A DNA stretch of 39,205 nt from Candidatus Minthousia equi (GTDB taxonomy: Bacteria > Bacteroidota > Bacteroidia > Bacteroidales > Bacteroidaceae), in the NCBI GenBank assembly GCA_018065125.1, contig JAGHTY010000167.1, forward strand, positions 1-39,205. Reading direction: 5' to 3'. This document shows positions 15,821 to 25,948 of the stretch, piece by piece. Below the pieces are notes generated by a model that worked only from the letters and a program-made list of their open reading frames with translations, was not told the DNA's origin and did not search any database. How positions within the stretch are numbered: the first letter of the stretch is position 1; each line of letters opens with the position of its first letter. The position numbers and the translations under genes are program-made.

Positions 15821-18800
15821 TTATTTTATTTTCATTTCACGATACACAGAAGGTAACATTCCATAGGCATCCTTAAAGTACTTTGAGAAATAACGAGGAT
15901 TATTAAACCCTACGGAATAGGCAATCTCAGAGATAGCCTTCTGCGTATTCTGTATCATATCAGCAGCTTTTTTCAGTCTTATCATACGAATAAACTCTAT
16001 TGGACTGCGACCTGTAATAAATGTTATTTTCTTATAAAGATGAACACGCGACATGTTCATGGCACTACTGAAATCCTCAACTGTTAGTTCTGTATTCGAA
16101 ATATTGTTCTCAACGTATAAACTTGCCTTTGCCAGAAACTGCTCGTCCTCTGGGGTAAGATTTTTCATGAGTACATCTAATTCTCCACTAATCGACACAG
16201 CTTCCCTCATACTCAACAGATGCTTGATACGCATGTTTAGTTCCTCCATATTGAATGGTTTGGTAAGATATTCATCAACACCGCAATTCAAGCTATCCTG
16301 TCGATGTTCATCTCCAGAGCGGGCTGTCAGCATGACGAAAGGAATCTGTGAAAGATTTCTATCATCCTTTAAAGTTCTACATAATTCATTACCATCCATT
16401 CTTGGCATCATGTTGTCACAGATAATTAAATCAGGAAGCATGGATTTCATCTTTTCCAATGCATCCAGGCCATCTATTGCCCTTACGACAAAGTAATCTG
16501 TTGACAGTGCACTATCCATAAAATCAAGGAAGTCTGCATTATCATCAACCACCAACAATGTGTATTTCCTAATATCGTCGTCTTCTAATCTAACAGAAGA
16601 TTCAAACACCGTTTTTTCTGCTGTATCTGTTTCGTCAAACAAAGGATCTTCTTCCTCAATATCCGATTTCTTTATAGGTAATATAACAGTAAAAACAGAA
16701 CCTCCTTCTGGATTGTCTGCTACACTAAGTTTTCCACCGTGTAACATAACAAATTCATAGGCCAGATTCAAACCAACGCCAGAACCTCCTACTTTATTAT
16801 ATTTCTGGTTCTTTGCCTGATAGAATCTTTCAAAAATATGTTTCTTGTCTTCATCACTAATACCACATCCTGTATCTGCAACAGTTATCTGTAGCCAATC
16901 TGTTTCTTCTTCCGTCGTTTTTGGCAATACTGTCATTCCCAAATCAACCTTACCTTCACGAGGGGTAAACTTAAATGCATTAGACAACAGATTATTGACT
17001 ACTTTTCCAATCTTGTCTTCATCGAAAAGCATAACCAGCTTTTTCTTGTCAGAATGGAAATTAAGGTCAATATTCTTCTCTGACAATACCTTGAATGATA
17101 GCGTGATATTTCTTAGATAAGAAACGATATCAACAGATTGCAACATCAATTCGTCATTTTGTCCATTGCTCTTGGTAGCATCTATCAACTGATTCACCAA
17201 ATTAAGCAAGTGGTTGGCATTACGGTCAATCATTGCCAATTGATCATGTTTCTTTGCATCTGTTTCCTCTTTTAACATCATGGAAACCGGTGATATGATC
17301 AAACTTAATGGCGTACGCAATTCATGACTAGCATTGGTAAGGAAACGCATTTTCATGTCATTCAACTCCATTTCCTTTTCTGCCATCTGCTTCTGCTGTT
17401 CCTCCTGTAACTGTTTTTTCTGTCTGTTAAGCAGAATGTGGCGTATATACAACAACAACGCCAATAGAAGAACTACATACAACACATATGCCCATGTGCT
17501 GCGCCAGAATGGAGGCGTAATAATCAGGTTCAGAATTCTTTCATTTTCACTGACATACCCATTTCCGTTGATAGTTTTGATTCGTAATGTATAACTACCT
17601 GGTGCTAAATTGGTATAGGTAATGCGATTTTGATTTCGCTCGCTAACTAGCCAACTCTCATTAAATCCATCCAGTTTATACATGAAACTTGTTTTCTCGG
17701 GCAGATTATAATTATCCGTACCCAAAACAAAAGTAATCACGTTTTCCGAATAATCCAATGTTAATGTTTGCAGCTCTTCTAAGTCCTTTGTAAGAATCAC
17801 ATGGCCATTGTACTCCTTATTAATTCTAATCTCTTCATTAAACAAGAGTAAATCAGAGAAGAAAACACGAGGATTTGCAACATTTGTATGAATACTTGTA
17901 GGATTCACAAAGTTCAGTCCACCAGGACCACCCAGATAAACTACACCATCCTTGGCACAATATACAGAACGCTGATTAAACTCACGCCCCTGTAAACCAT
18001 CAAGTTCATCGTAATAAATAGTTCGGAAGGAATAACCACGACTTTCTTCTGCCTTATATACCTGAACCTTAACAACGCCATTACTGGTTGCCAGCCATAT
18101 ATCATGTTGTTTATCCTCTGCAATACCAGATATCTGCTGGTTTCTGATAATACTGTTTTCTGGTTCTGAGAAAATGTATAGACTATCTTTTCTTCTATCC
18201 AGGATGTTAATGCCCTGACGGGTTCCAATCCAGATTAAGCCTCTGGTATCCTCAATGGCGTGCATTACATTGTTATTGGTAATCTGGCGCGATTCACAGA
18301 CATTACCGAACAAGGACTGTACCTTTCCGGTTTTCACATTGATGAAATCGTATCCATAAGATGTTCCAACCAAGATATTACCATCTCTACAAACGAAAAT
18401 GGAAGAAACGAAATTATTACTTAGTCCGTTCTTATCATTGTATATTGCCAAAGAATGACCAGTAACAGGATCTATGCACTGAACGCCACTGCCCAATGTT
18501 GCAATCCAGATTCTTCCTTGCTGGTCCTCAGCAATATTCCAGATATTGTCATTAACCAGTGATGAAGGGGCTCCATTTTTATACTTATACACAGAGAATC
18601 TTCCGTTAGCGTACTTCATCAAGCCTCCCTGGAAAGTACCTATCCACAAATCACCACTCCTTGCCTGCAACAAACTGACAATTACGTCTGATGACAGGCC
18701 TTGTGCCTTTGTAAAATGTTCTGATCTATTGGTATTTTTATCGAACTTCCACAAACCTTCAGAACCACCTAACCAGAAACAATTGTCACTATATTCTGCG

Positions 18801-19912
18801 ATACAACCTATATCCTTGAATCCCAGTTCCTGAAAGGTAAAGATGTTAGGACCATAATAACTCAAGCCATCCTTGTAAGTTCCAACCCACAGCATGCCAT
18901 CATCTGCAACAAAAATACTTTGAACAGAATTACTGCACAACGAGCGAGAATCCTCCGACTTATGCTGAGATGCAGTGAGAGTCCAACTATCCAGATTGAT
19001 TTTCAGTAAACCTGTCTTGTCTGATCCTATATATATATTTCCCAGATCATCTGAAGTTAAACACTTCAGCATATTCTCATAAGTAGAAATAGGTTGCTCC
19101 ATCTTCAAACCTAGAGACTCTAAAGAATCAACCCATTTCTCTGTATTATGCATATAAACATGCAGTCCCTGTGTCGTTACAACCCAGACATTCTTATTGC
19201 GGTCCTGTAATAACTGAAATTCTGGATATCCTGATTCTTTGCTATAAAATTCTTGCAGATGTTCGTCAACCTCAACTACATTCTTGGTAAGCGCATTTAC
19301 CCAAACCAACTTACAGTTGCTATAACCCAGCAATACGCCATCCTGCACCTCTCGGATGCAATAAATTTCTCCGTCTGGCAAGCAATGTTCCTGTCTTCCA
19401 AAAGGATAGAAATAGGTAGAGTTATCTGATGGTCTGTACTGATATAGACCTTTACCCTGAACATAGCACCAGGCATTCTTATACTGATCAATGATGATTT
19501 TATTGGGATCTGCAGGAAGTTTCCACTTCTTTGTTAATTCTTCAACAGAAGAGAAACTGAGATTATCACGTTGAAGAAGTACATATCCCGCTCCGGTACA
19601 AACTAACAGATTTCCATTATCCAATTCATGTATTTCTGTAATATAGCTATCAGTCAATGAATTGGAATCATCATTATTTACAAAACTCTTACAGGAGAAA
19701 CCATCAAATCTATTCAAACCTGATGCTGTACCTATCCACATTACACCTTTCGAATCCTTGAGAATTGCATTGACTTGATTATTGGATAGGCCATTTCTAA
19801 CGCTTAAGTGCTTATAGGAAGATAATGCCTGTGCATATCCTTGCCCAAAGCCTAGTGCCAATAGAATAAACACAAGACTGATACGAACCCTATAAAGTAC
19901 AGCGTTTACCAT
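15821..19912 (-). CDS. Hybrid two-component system sensor/regulator (HTCS1), intact
   Basis: This 1363-aa single-chain sensor kinase and transcription factor has every HTCS part. After a signal peptide come Reg_prop propeller repeats to about residue 690 (WIGTASGLNRFDG, WIGTFQGGLMKY), a Y_Y_Y domain and a membrane segment near 785-810. Then come HisKA with phospho-His863 (NASHELRTPLS), HATPase (NNLLSNAFKF, DTGCGIS, GSGVGLNLAY), a receiver with phospho-Asp1166 (LIICDNMMPRMDG) and a C-terminal AraC HTH domain. Such proteins sense oligosaccharides in the periplasm and activate glycan-use genes. Promoter and 22-bp repeats lie upstream. Being first in an operon with a GH2 suggests autoregulated, glycan-induced expression. 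Confidence 0.95.
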   Translation of the reverse strand: MVNAVLYRVRISLVFILLALGFGQGYAQALSSYKHLSVRNGLSNNQVNAILKDSKGVMWIGTASGLNRFDGFSCKSFVNNDDSNSLTDSYITEIHELDNGNLLVCTGAGYVLLQRDNLSFSSVEELTKKWKLPADPNKIIIDQYKNAWCYVQGKGLYQYRPSDNSTYFYPFGRQEHCLPDGEIYCIREVQDGVLLGYSNCKLVWVNALTKNVVEVDEHLQEFYSKESGYPEFQLLQDRNKNVWVVTTQGLHVYMHNTEKWVDSLESLGLKMEQPISTYENMLKCLTSDDLGNIYIGSDKTGLLKINLDSWTLTASQHKSEDSRSLCSNSVQSIFVADDGMLWVGTYKDGLSYYGPNIFTFQELGFKDIGCIAEYSDNCFWLGGSEGLWKFDKNTNRSEHFTKAQGLSSDVIVSLLQARSGDLWIGTFQGGLMKYANGRFSVYKYKNGAPSSLVNDNIWNIAEDQQGRIWIATLGSGVQCIDPVTGHSLAIYNDKNGLSNNFVSSIFVCRDGNILVGTSYGYDFINVKTGKVQSLFGNVCESRQITNNNVMHAIEDTRGLIWIGTRQGINILDRRKDSLYIFSEPENSIIRNQQISGIAEDKQHDIWLATSNGVVKVQVYKAEESRGYSFRTIYYDELDGLQGREFNQRSVYCAKDGVVYLGGPGGLNFVNPTSIHTNVANPRVFFSDLLLFNEEIRINKEYNGHVILTKDLEELQTLTLDYSENVITFVLGTDNYNLPEKTSFMYKLDGFNESWLVSERNQNRITYTNLAPGSYTLRIKTINGNGYVSENERILNLIITPPFWRSTWAYVLYVVLLLALLLYIRHILLNRQKKQLQEEQQKQMAEKEMELNDMKMRFLTNASHELRTPLSLIISPVSMMLKEETDAKKHDQLAMIDRNANHLLNLVNQLIDATKSNGQNDELMLQSVDIVSYLRNITLSFKVLSEKNIDLNFHSDKKKLVMLFDEDKIGKVVNNLLSNAFKFTPREGKVDLGMTVLPKTTEEETDWLQITVADTGCGISDEDKKHIFERFYQAKNQKYNKVGGSGVGLNLAYEFVMLHGGKLSVADNPEGGSVFTVILPIKKSDIEEEDPLFDETDTAEKTVFESSVRLEDDDIRKYTLLVVDDNADFLDFMDSALSTDYFVVRAIDGLDALEKMKSMLPDLIICDNMMPRMDGNELCRTLKDDRNLSQIPFVMLTARSGDEHRQDSLNCGVDEYLTKPFNMEELNMRIKHLLSMREAVSISGELDVLMKNLTPEDEQFLAKASLYVENNISNTELTVEDFSSAMNMSRVHLYKKITFITGRSPIEFIRMIRLKKAADMIQNTQKAISEIAYSVGFNNPRYFSKYFKDAYGMLPSVYREMKIK

Positions 19913-19936
19913 TGTTATTTTTAGTATTTATTGCAG

Positions 19937-19967
19937 CAAAAATACTAAAAAAACACGTACATACAAA
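19937..19967 (-). promoter_or_regulatory. Promoter of the HTCS1-GH2-PLD operon
   Basis: On the minus strand TTTG (19967-19964), a 19-bp spacer and TATTTTTG (19944-19937) match the Bacteroidetes consensus exactly. The ATG is 24 nt downstream of the -7 box. Confidence 0.85.
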
Positions 19968-20012
19968 ATTTAGAAAACAATAATTCCTGTTTCTCCTAAA
20001 ACCGCAGAAAAT

Positions 20013-20067
20013 CACTTAAGTAACACATCCCTATCACTTAAGTAACAAGACCTGTTCACTTAAGTAA
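20013..20067. repeat. Three CACTTAAGTAA direct repeats at 22-bp spacing
   Basis: CACTTAAGTAA occurs at 20013, 20035 and 20057, exactly 22 bp apart and identical in all three. Each contains the 8-bp palindrome ACTTAAGT. The array lies about 45-100 bp upstream of the -33 box of the HTCS1 promoter, and 22 bp is about two helical turns. This is what a multi-copy site for the AraC-type domain of an HTCS would look like. Direct binding by HTCS1 is inferred. Confidence 0.8.
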
Positions 20068-20094
20068 AACACCCTGTTTTATTAAAAGAAAATT

Positions 20095-20120
20095 GCCCTG
20101 CAGACATAAAACTGCAGGGC
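20095..20120 (-). terminator. Terminator after the sugar symporter gene
   Basis: Perfect 9-bp arms GCCCTGCAG and CTGCAGGGC enclose an 8-nt loop. The minus strand then runs through AATTTTCTTTT. It separates the symporter group from the HTCS1 promoter region. Confidence 0.85.
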
Positions 20121-20146
20121 AATCATTCAATAGATTATTTATTCTT

Positions 20147-21610
20147 CTACTTTTTCTTTTTCCAAAGCTTTGTCATATCTTCCAAAGTTTTACCCTTGGT
20201 TTCAGGAACAAGCTTCCATACGAAGATTGCAGCAACAACGCAAATAACACCATAAAGAGCATATACGAACCAATAACCAAGACTATTGGCCATAGGTACA
20301 AATGATGTAGATACAATCCAGTTGAAAATCCACTGGAAGGCAACTGCGATTGCTACAGCTCCACCACGAATGGTATTAGGGAATACTTCAGCAATGAGTA
20401 CCCAGCAGATTGGGCCCCATGAGAACATGAAGCTTGCTGAATAAATCATCAGTGAAATCATACACATGAGCTGCATGGTAGAATTGCCGGCAATAGCACC
20501 TTCGAAAGTACATGCCACACCAATTGCACCAATTGCCATGCCTAATGAACCAACGATGAGCAATGGCTTGCGACCAAGTTTCTCGACTGTAAAGATAGCA
20601 ATACAAGTAAAGGCAAGGTTTACAACACCATTAAATACCGTCAGAACCATAGGATTATCAAAACCCATAGCACCATAGATACGTGGAGCAAAATAGAGCA
20701 CCGCATTGATACCAACAGCCTGCTGGAACACAGAAAGCATGATACCAACAAAGATACAGAGAAGACCGAATGTAAGAATTGGTTCAGTCTTGACTGTCAT
20801 TGTCTCTTTGATTTCACTAAGGATAGACTTTGCCTTTGCAGCACCATTGATTCTGGCAAGAACTCCTTCTGCCTTGGCGTCTTGACCAATTGAGGCAAGG
20901 TAACGTGGAGTTTCAGGAACAAAACAGATCAGCAGAGCAAAAAGTCCTGCAGGAACCATTTCCGAACCAAACATGTAACGCCAGCCTGTTTCAATTGTCC
21001 ATGCTGCCTCTTCACCATTTAGGATGACATTCAAGCCCTGTCCTACACTCTCAATTGCAGGATTAACATGGTCGCCCAAGATGAAGAAGTTTACAAAATA
21101 TACCACCAACTGACCGAAGATGATTGCAAACTGGTTCCATGAAACAAGCATACCACGGATATTTGATGGAGCAATTTCGCCAATGTACATAGGACATACA
21201 GCAGATGCAAGACCTACGCCTACACCACCAATAACGCGGTAAATGTTGAATACCACAAACAAAGTCATGTTTGGTTTACCCTCTTCCAGAATCATGGTTT
21301 CAGGACACATAGAACCCCACGCTGAGATGAAGAACATGATACCTGCAAATATCAGACTCTTCTTTCGGCCCCATGAAGAAGCCAAAGTACCAGAGATAGC
21401 TGCACCGATAATACAACCAATAAGAGCACTGGAACTTGTAAAACCATGCATGAAGTCTGTGTACTGAAAGTCTTGAGCACCCATGAAGAATGCCTGAAGA
21501 CCCTTCTCTGCACCAGAGATTACAGCTGTGTCGTAACCAAACAACAAACCGCCCAGTACAGCTACCAGTACAATGCTAAACAAATAGACTTTACTTCCTT
21601 GTTTTTCCAT
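20147..21610 (-). CDS. MFS sugar porter, XylE-like sugar:H+ symporter
   Basis: This 487-aa inner-membrane protein has about twelve membrane segments and the marks of the sugar porter family. These are GGLLFGYDTAVISGA at the start, the loop-2 sequence ASSWGRKKSL, VPETPRYLA after segment 6, QQAVGINAVLYFAPRIY in segment 7 and VPETKGKTLEDM at the C-terminus. These features and its length resemble D-xylose:H+ symporter XylE, but related proteins carry glucose, galactose or arabinose. It follows the aquaporin gene by 23 bp on the same strand, and a strong terminator lies downstream. It probably imports the sugar released by exported glycosidases such as the neighbouring GH2; this link is inferred from position. 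Confidence 0.9.
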   Translation of the reverse strand: MEKQGSKVYLFSIVLVAVLGGLLFGYDTAVISGAEKGLQAFFMGAQDFQYTDFMHGFTSSSALIGCIIGAAISGTLASSWGRKKSLIFAGIMFFISAWGSMCPETMILEEGKPNMTLFVVFNIYRVIGGVGVGLASAVCPMYIGEIAPSNIRGMLVSWNQFAIIFGQLVVYFVNFFILGDHVNPAIESVGQGLNVILNGEEAAWTIETGWRYMFGSEMVPAGLFALLICFVPETPRYLASIGQDAKAEGVLARINGAAKAKSILSEIKETMTVKTEPILTFGLLCIFVGIMLSVFQQAVGINAVLYFAPRIYGAMGFDNPMVLTVFNGVVNLAFTCIAIFTVEKLGRKPLLIVGSLGMAIGAIGVACTFEGAIAGNSTMQLMCMISLMIYSASFMFSWGPICWVLIAEVFPNTIRGGAVAIAVAFQWIFNWIVSTSFVPMANSLGYWFVYALYGVICVVAAIFVWKLVPETKGKTLEDMTKLWKKKK

Positions 21611-21633
21611 CGGATAAAAAGGGTTAATCTATA

Positions 21634-22296
21634 TTACTTCTCTTCCATTGCCTTCCAAACGCCAGCTGCAATCAAAGCACCTACGAATGGGCCAACAATG
21701 AAGATCCATACATTTGACAATGCTGCACCACCTGCGAAGATAGCAGGACCGATAGAACGAGCTGGGTTTACAGAAGTACCAGTGAAGTGGATACCTACTA
21801 AATGAATCAGGATCAAAGACAAGCCAATTGCCAAACCTGCGAAGTTACCTGTAGCAGCATTGTTCTTTGAAGTAGCACCCAAAACTACTAATACGAACAA
21901 GAAAGTCAAGATGATCTCAACTACCAATGCAGTAGTAGCGCTATCGTTGCAACCAGCACCAACACCGTTTGCACCCAAACCGCTTTCTGCACCATAGATA
22001 GCCATCAAGGCAACACCTGCCAAAAGACCACCAATAACCTGACCAACCATATAGCCACAAGCATCCTTTGCACTCATTCTACCTGAAGCCAAAACGCCCA
22101 ATGTGATAGCTGGGTTGATATGGCAACCAGAAATACCACCAATGGTATAAGCCATAGCAACAACTGCCAAACCAAATGCAATTGCAGTACCTACTACAGA
22201 TGCTGCATCAACACCACAACTCAAGCTAACGGCTGCACCGCAACCCAAGAATGTCAGCACGAAAGTACCAACCAATTCTGCTAAATACTTTTTCAT
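21634..22296 (-). CDS. aqpZ: Aquaporin (MIP family, AqpZ-like)
   Basis: This 220-aa inner-membrane channel has six membrane segments and both half-helix signatures (HINPAITLG and SVNPARSIG). IHLVGIHFTGTSVNPARS resembles the AqpZ selectivity region, with a histidine and arginine at the pore. That favours a water channel over a glycerol facilitator, which has glycine at the histidine position. Codon use is even and strongly biased, as in pgk, which suggests high expression. It lies between the degenerate HTCS2 gene (29 bp upstream) and the sugar symporter (23 bp downstream) on the same strand. No -7 box is visible in the 29-bp gap, so it may share the HTCS2 transcript or use a promoter inside that gene. 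Confidence 0.88.
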   Translation of the reverse strand: MKKYLAELVGTFVLTFLGCGAAVSLSCGVDAASVVGTAIAFGLAVVAMAYTIGGISGCHINPAITLGVLASGRMSAKDACGYMVGQVIGGLLAGVALMAIYGAESGLGANGVGAGCNDSATTALVVEIILTFLFVLVVLGATSKNNAATGNFAGLAIGLSLILIHLVGIHFTGTSVNPARSIGPAIFAGGAALSNVWIFIVGPFVGALIAAGVWKAMEEK

Positions 22297-22325
22297 AATT
22301 GTTTGTTTTTATAAATTAGTTAATA

Positions 22326-25300
22326 TCAGTTATTAATCTCTTCATTATTATATAATGATGGCAGCACGCCAAATTCCTCCTTGAAATACTTAGAGAAATT
22401 CTTAGGATTATTGAATCCTACTTCATAGGCCACCTCGCTTACGTTCAGCACACCCTGTTTCAACAGCAAAGAAGCCTGCTTCAATCTTACAATACGAATA
22501 AACTCAATAGGAGTCTTTCCTGTGATTGCAGTCAGTTTCTTATATAAATGTGCACGACTCATACCTAACGACTTTGCCATTTCTTCTACGCTCAATCCTG
22601 GGCGTGAGATATTCTGCAAAACAAATTGTTCTGCATTAATGCGCAACTGTTCATCCATTGTTGCAGAAATTGCCATACTTTCAATGGCACTCTCTTCTCG
22701 TTCTACCTGCTGCAACACCTTGCTTTCTGTCCTGATACCCAACAACTTATTTATATGGGCAATCAACACCTGAACATTGAATGGTTTAGCTATGTAATCA
22801 TCTGCCGATGTTGTGATACGGTTATTGATACCATTGTCACCAATCATGGCAGCACTTGCACTATCGGTCATCAAAATGAAAGGAATCTTGTCATACTCTC
22901 TACTTGATTTCATCTGAGAGCACAACTCACTACCCGTCATTTCATCTTTTAGATCACCTTCACAAACAACCAGGCTAGGCATATCATTCTGTATCTTTTC
23001 CCATGCCTCTGCAGCAGAACTTGCTGTTAGAACCTCGAAGTTTCCACCATCCAAGCTCATTCTGATGAAATCAAGGAATTCTGGATTATCATCCACTACC
23101 AGCAGCTGGTACTTCTTTACTTCCTGTACAGGAGTCTGTACTTGTACAACTGGAGTGTCATCAGCAACAGGAGTTGACTTCTTTACCTGCATGGTGTTGA
23201 TGCTTTCCGTAATTTGTTCCTGATCAAGCAATCCTTGCATTCTATTGGCCAATCCCAAAATCTGTACTGCCTGATAATGAACAGTCGTCAGATTCTCACG
23301 CAAATGTTCATCCTGTTCTTCATCTATCAAGGTATTCAATGGAGGAATCAACGTAGTAACAGGAATGCGTAATTCCTGAGACAACTTACTGATTTCTGCA
23401 AGTTTTCCCTTCATGGAAATGTACTTATCCTTTCTGGCCTTTTTCTTTGGACGCCATTTCAGTAGCCAATAAACCAACAGCAGCAATACCAAAACATAGA
23501 CTGCTATTGCCTTCCATGACAACCAAGCAGGAGGTGCTACAATCAAAGTCAGAGTGGTTTCATCGCTACTACCTGAAGCAGTAATCGACTTTACATGAAG
23601 CAAATAAGTTCCACTCGACATATTTTTATATAAGATACCATGACTATTGACATCACCTTCCATCCAGTCTTTATCTACCCCATCCAGTTTATAGACAAAC
23701 TGCAACTTCTCAGAGCGGATGTAATTATTGCTAGCTAGTTTCAATTCAATTGTTGCCCCGTTAGGTAGGCTAATAGATTCTAAAGAAGAGATAGCAGAAG
23801 GAAGTATAACTTTTCCTCCAATGTTTTGCCCTACCATCACTTCGTTTCCATAAAGATACAGCTGACTAAAGAATAAGTGTTCCTGTACACTTGTTTCGGC
23901 GTGAACATCTTCATTCAGGACATTGATACCCGACATTCCACCAAAGATCATCTTGCCACCGCTGGTTTGCATGATTGAGTTTGAGTTAAAGCCAGAACTC
24001 TGCAAACCATCTTTGGCATCATAGTTGATGACATGAACATTGATTGGGAAATTTTCAGAAGGGGTATTTAATATAACAATCATTGTAGCACCTGATGGAG
24101 TAGTTGCCCACATATTCTTTTGCTTATCCTCCGACAATGCCAGAACTGATTCATTATTCAAACCTTGCTCCTTGCCAATTAACAGCATTTGGTCCGTTTT
24201 TGGCGCATAAACGGCAATACCTTCACGAGTACCTATCCAATAATAACCTCTAGAATCACCACAAACACTTGTAACAGAGGTACTTCTTAAGGCCACATCT
24301 CCTTTGTCGTTTCCAACGTATGTCTTCACTTTTCGGCCTTCTATCTGCATAACTGCCAATCCGGCACTGGTACCAATCAGTATTTTATTGCCAGCCTTCT
24401 GCAAACTGGTAACATTATCATTTCTCAGATAGTTGTTATCTACATTATAAGAAGTGAATGTACCTGTATTGGCATTCCAACATTGCAAACCGAAACCCTG
24501 GGTTCCAATCCACAGATTACCATGAGCATCGGTAGTTAATGCCTGAACATTTTTCGTCGACAAGGATGTGCCATCTGAACCTGCTTCCAGGTTGTAAACC
24601 TTGCCATTTTCAATATAATTAATGCCTCCACGAGGTGATGCTACCCAAACACGGTTTCCACTTACGGCAATACTTGAAATATAATCCGAATTCAATCCAT
24701 CCTTTGAACGGGTAAAATGTCGAATTTCATTTGTAGCAACAAGCTTCTGGATCACACCATTCTCACTAGTTCCATACCATTCGTTACCATTGGCATCCTG
24801 AGCCATAGCAGTAATATCACCCAGCCACTCTGCATCAAACTTGAAGATATTGTCTGCATAATAGCTAACACCATGCTTGGCTGTACCAACCCAAACCACA
24901 CCCATCTCGTCTACATACAAACTCTGGATGTTATTAGATTGTATAGAGCGGTCATTTCCTGTTTCACAAACATGAGAAACAATCTTCTTATCATTTGGAG
25001 AAACCTCAATCAAACCAGAGTTCTCCGTAGCAATCCAAAGTCTTCCTGATGGGTCTTGCGCTATACTGCGGATTCTATTGTCTTCCAAAGTTGGAGCAGA
25101 TGTGCCCCACTCTTTTGCTAACTGTTGCAAAGAATTAACCCATTCATTAGCAGATTTTTTATAGATGAATAGCGAACGTGTATTCCACAGCCAGATATTA
25201 TCTTTTCTATCAGCAAATGCATGATATTCATCACCATGCATACCACCATTCATTGTTATATAATCCTCTTGCCATACAATGCGCTTGTTTTCACCATCCA

Positions 25301-25922
25301 AGCACACCATTCTACCGTTTGTATAACAGCAGACCATTCCTTCATGACATTCATCCAGACTACAGATTTCTCCTTCGGGCAGGCCCTCCTGTTCACTGAA
25401 AGCAAACTCATACATCAACTTCATGGCAGGTTTGTAATAATATACACCTTCACCCTTAACGTTAACCCAGATATTGCGATTACGATCTATTCTGATATTC
25501 TTTGGCAATCCTTTAATGCCCATCTTTGCCAGTGTAGCACCAACTTCATTGTCAAACGACTCGGTTTTGGGATCATAGATTACCCAACCACCACTAGTGT
25601 TAATCCAAAGCATTCCGTCGCGTGCTTCCTGAATTGACTATACGTAATTGTCTGGAAGAGAAGATGCATTACGTGAATCACTTAAAAAGACCTTCATGTG
25701 ATTTCCGTCCCAGCGATTCAAGCCGGATGCCGTACCAAACCACATAAAGCCTTGCTGGTCTTTCAAGATCGCGTTAATCTGATTATTTGAAAGTCCATCA
25801 AGTGTATCTACATGTTTAAAAAAAACATTGTCAGCGGCATATAACAATACACCGCTAAAAAAAAGCAAAATTACAAGAAAGAAACTGTTCCTATGTTTTA
25901 AAAAATTAGATTTAAAATTCAT
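22326..25922 (-). pseudogene. HTCS2: hybrid two-component regulator with an amber codon and degenerate phosphorelay
   Basis: Start 25922 (MNFKSNFL, then a signal peptide) has its own promoter. After about 94 codons an in-frame TAG at 25640-25638 interrupts NYV*SIQEARDG. The same frame then stays open for over 1100 codons to 22326. The full frame of about 1198 codons has Reg_prop repeats, a Y_Y_Y domain, a membrane segment (WKAIAVYVLVLLLLVYWLL), a HisKA remnant, a receiver and an intact AraC domain. The HisKA box reads SQELRIP, with Gln849 for the phospho-His. No HATPase domain follows; the receiver begins about 85 residues later. The receiver phospho-Asp is replaced by Glu988 (VVCEGDL), although DD, Thr and Lys of the pocket remain. 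It is about 165 aa shorter than HTCS1. Called a pseudogene because of the stop; sequencing error or a mixed population is possible. Confidence 0.75.
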
Positions 25923-25948
25923 CTCCAGAAAACACATTTTATTCTTTA

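Noticed and set aside
22326..25613. Treating the part of HTCS2 after the amber codon as an independent gene starting at 25613
   Set aside because: The ATG at 25613 lies inside a propeller repeat, has no promoter or signal peptide, and is in the same frame as the upstream part. A single interrupted gene is simpler.
25638..25640. Amber codon reassigned to an amino acid
   Set aside because: Several ordinary genes here end in TAG at family-typical lengths, and the nearby tRNA-Ser has a TGA anticodon, so there is no sign of recoding.
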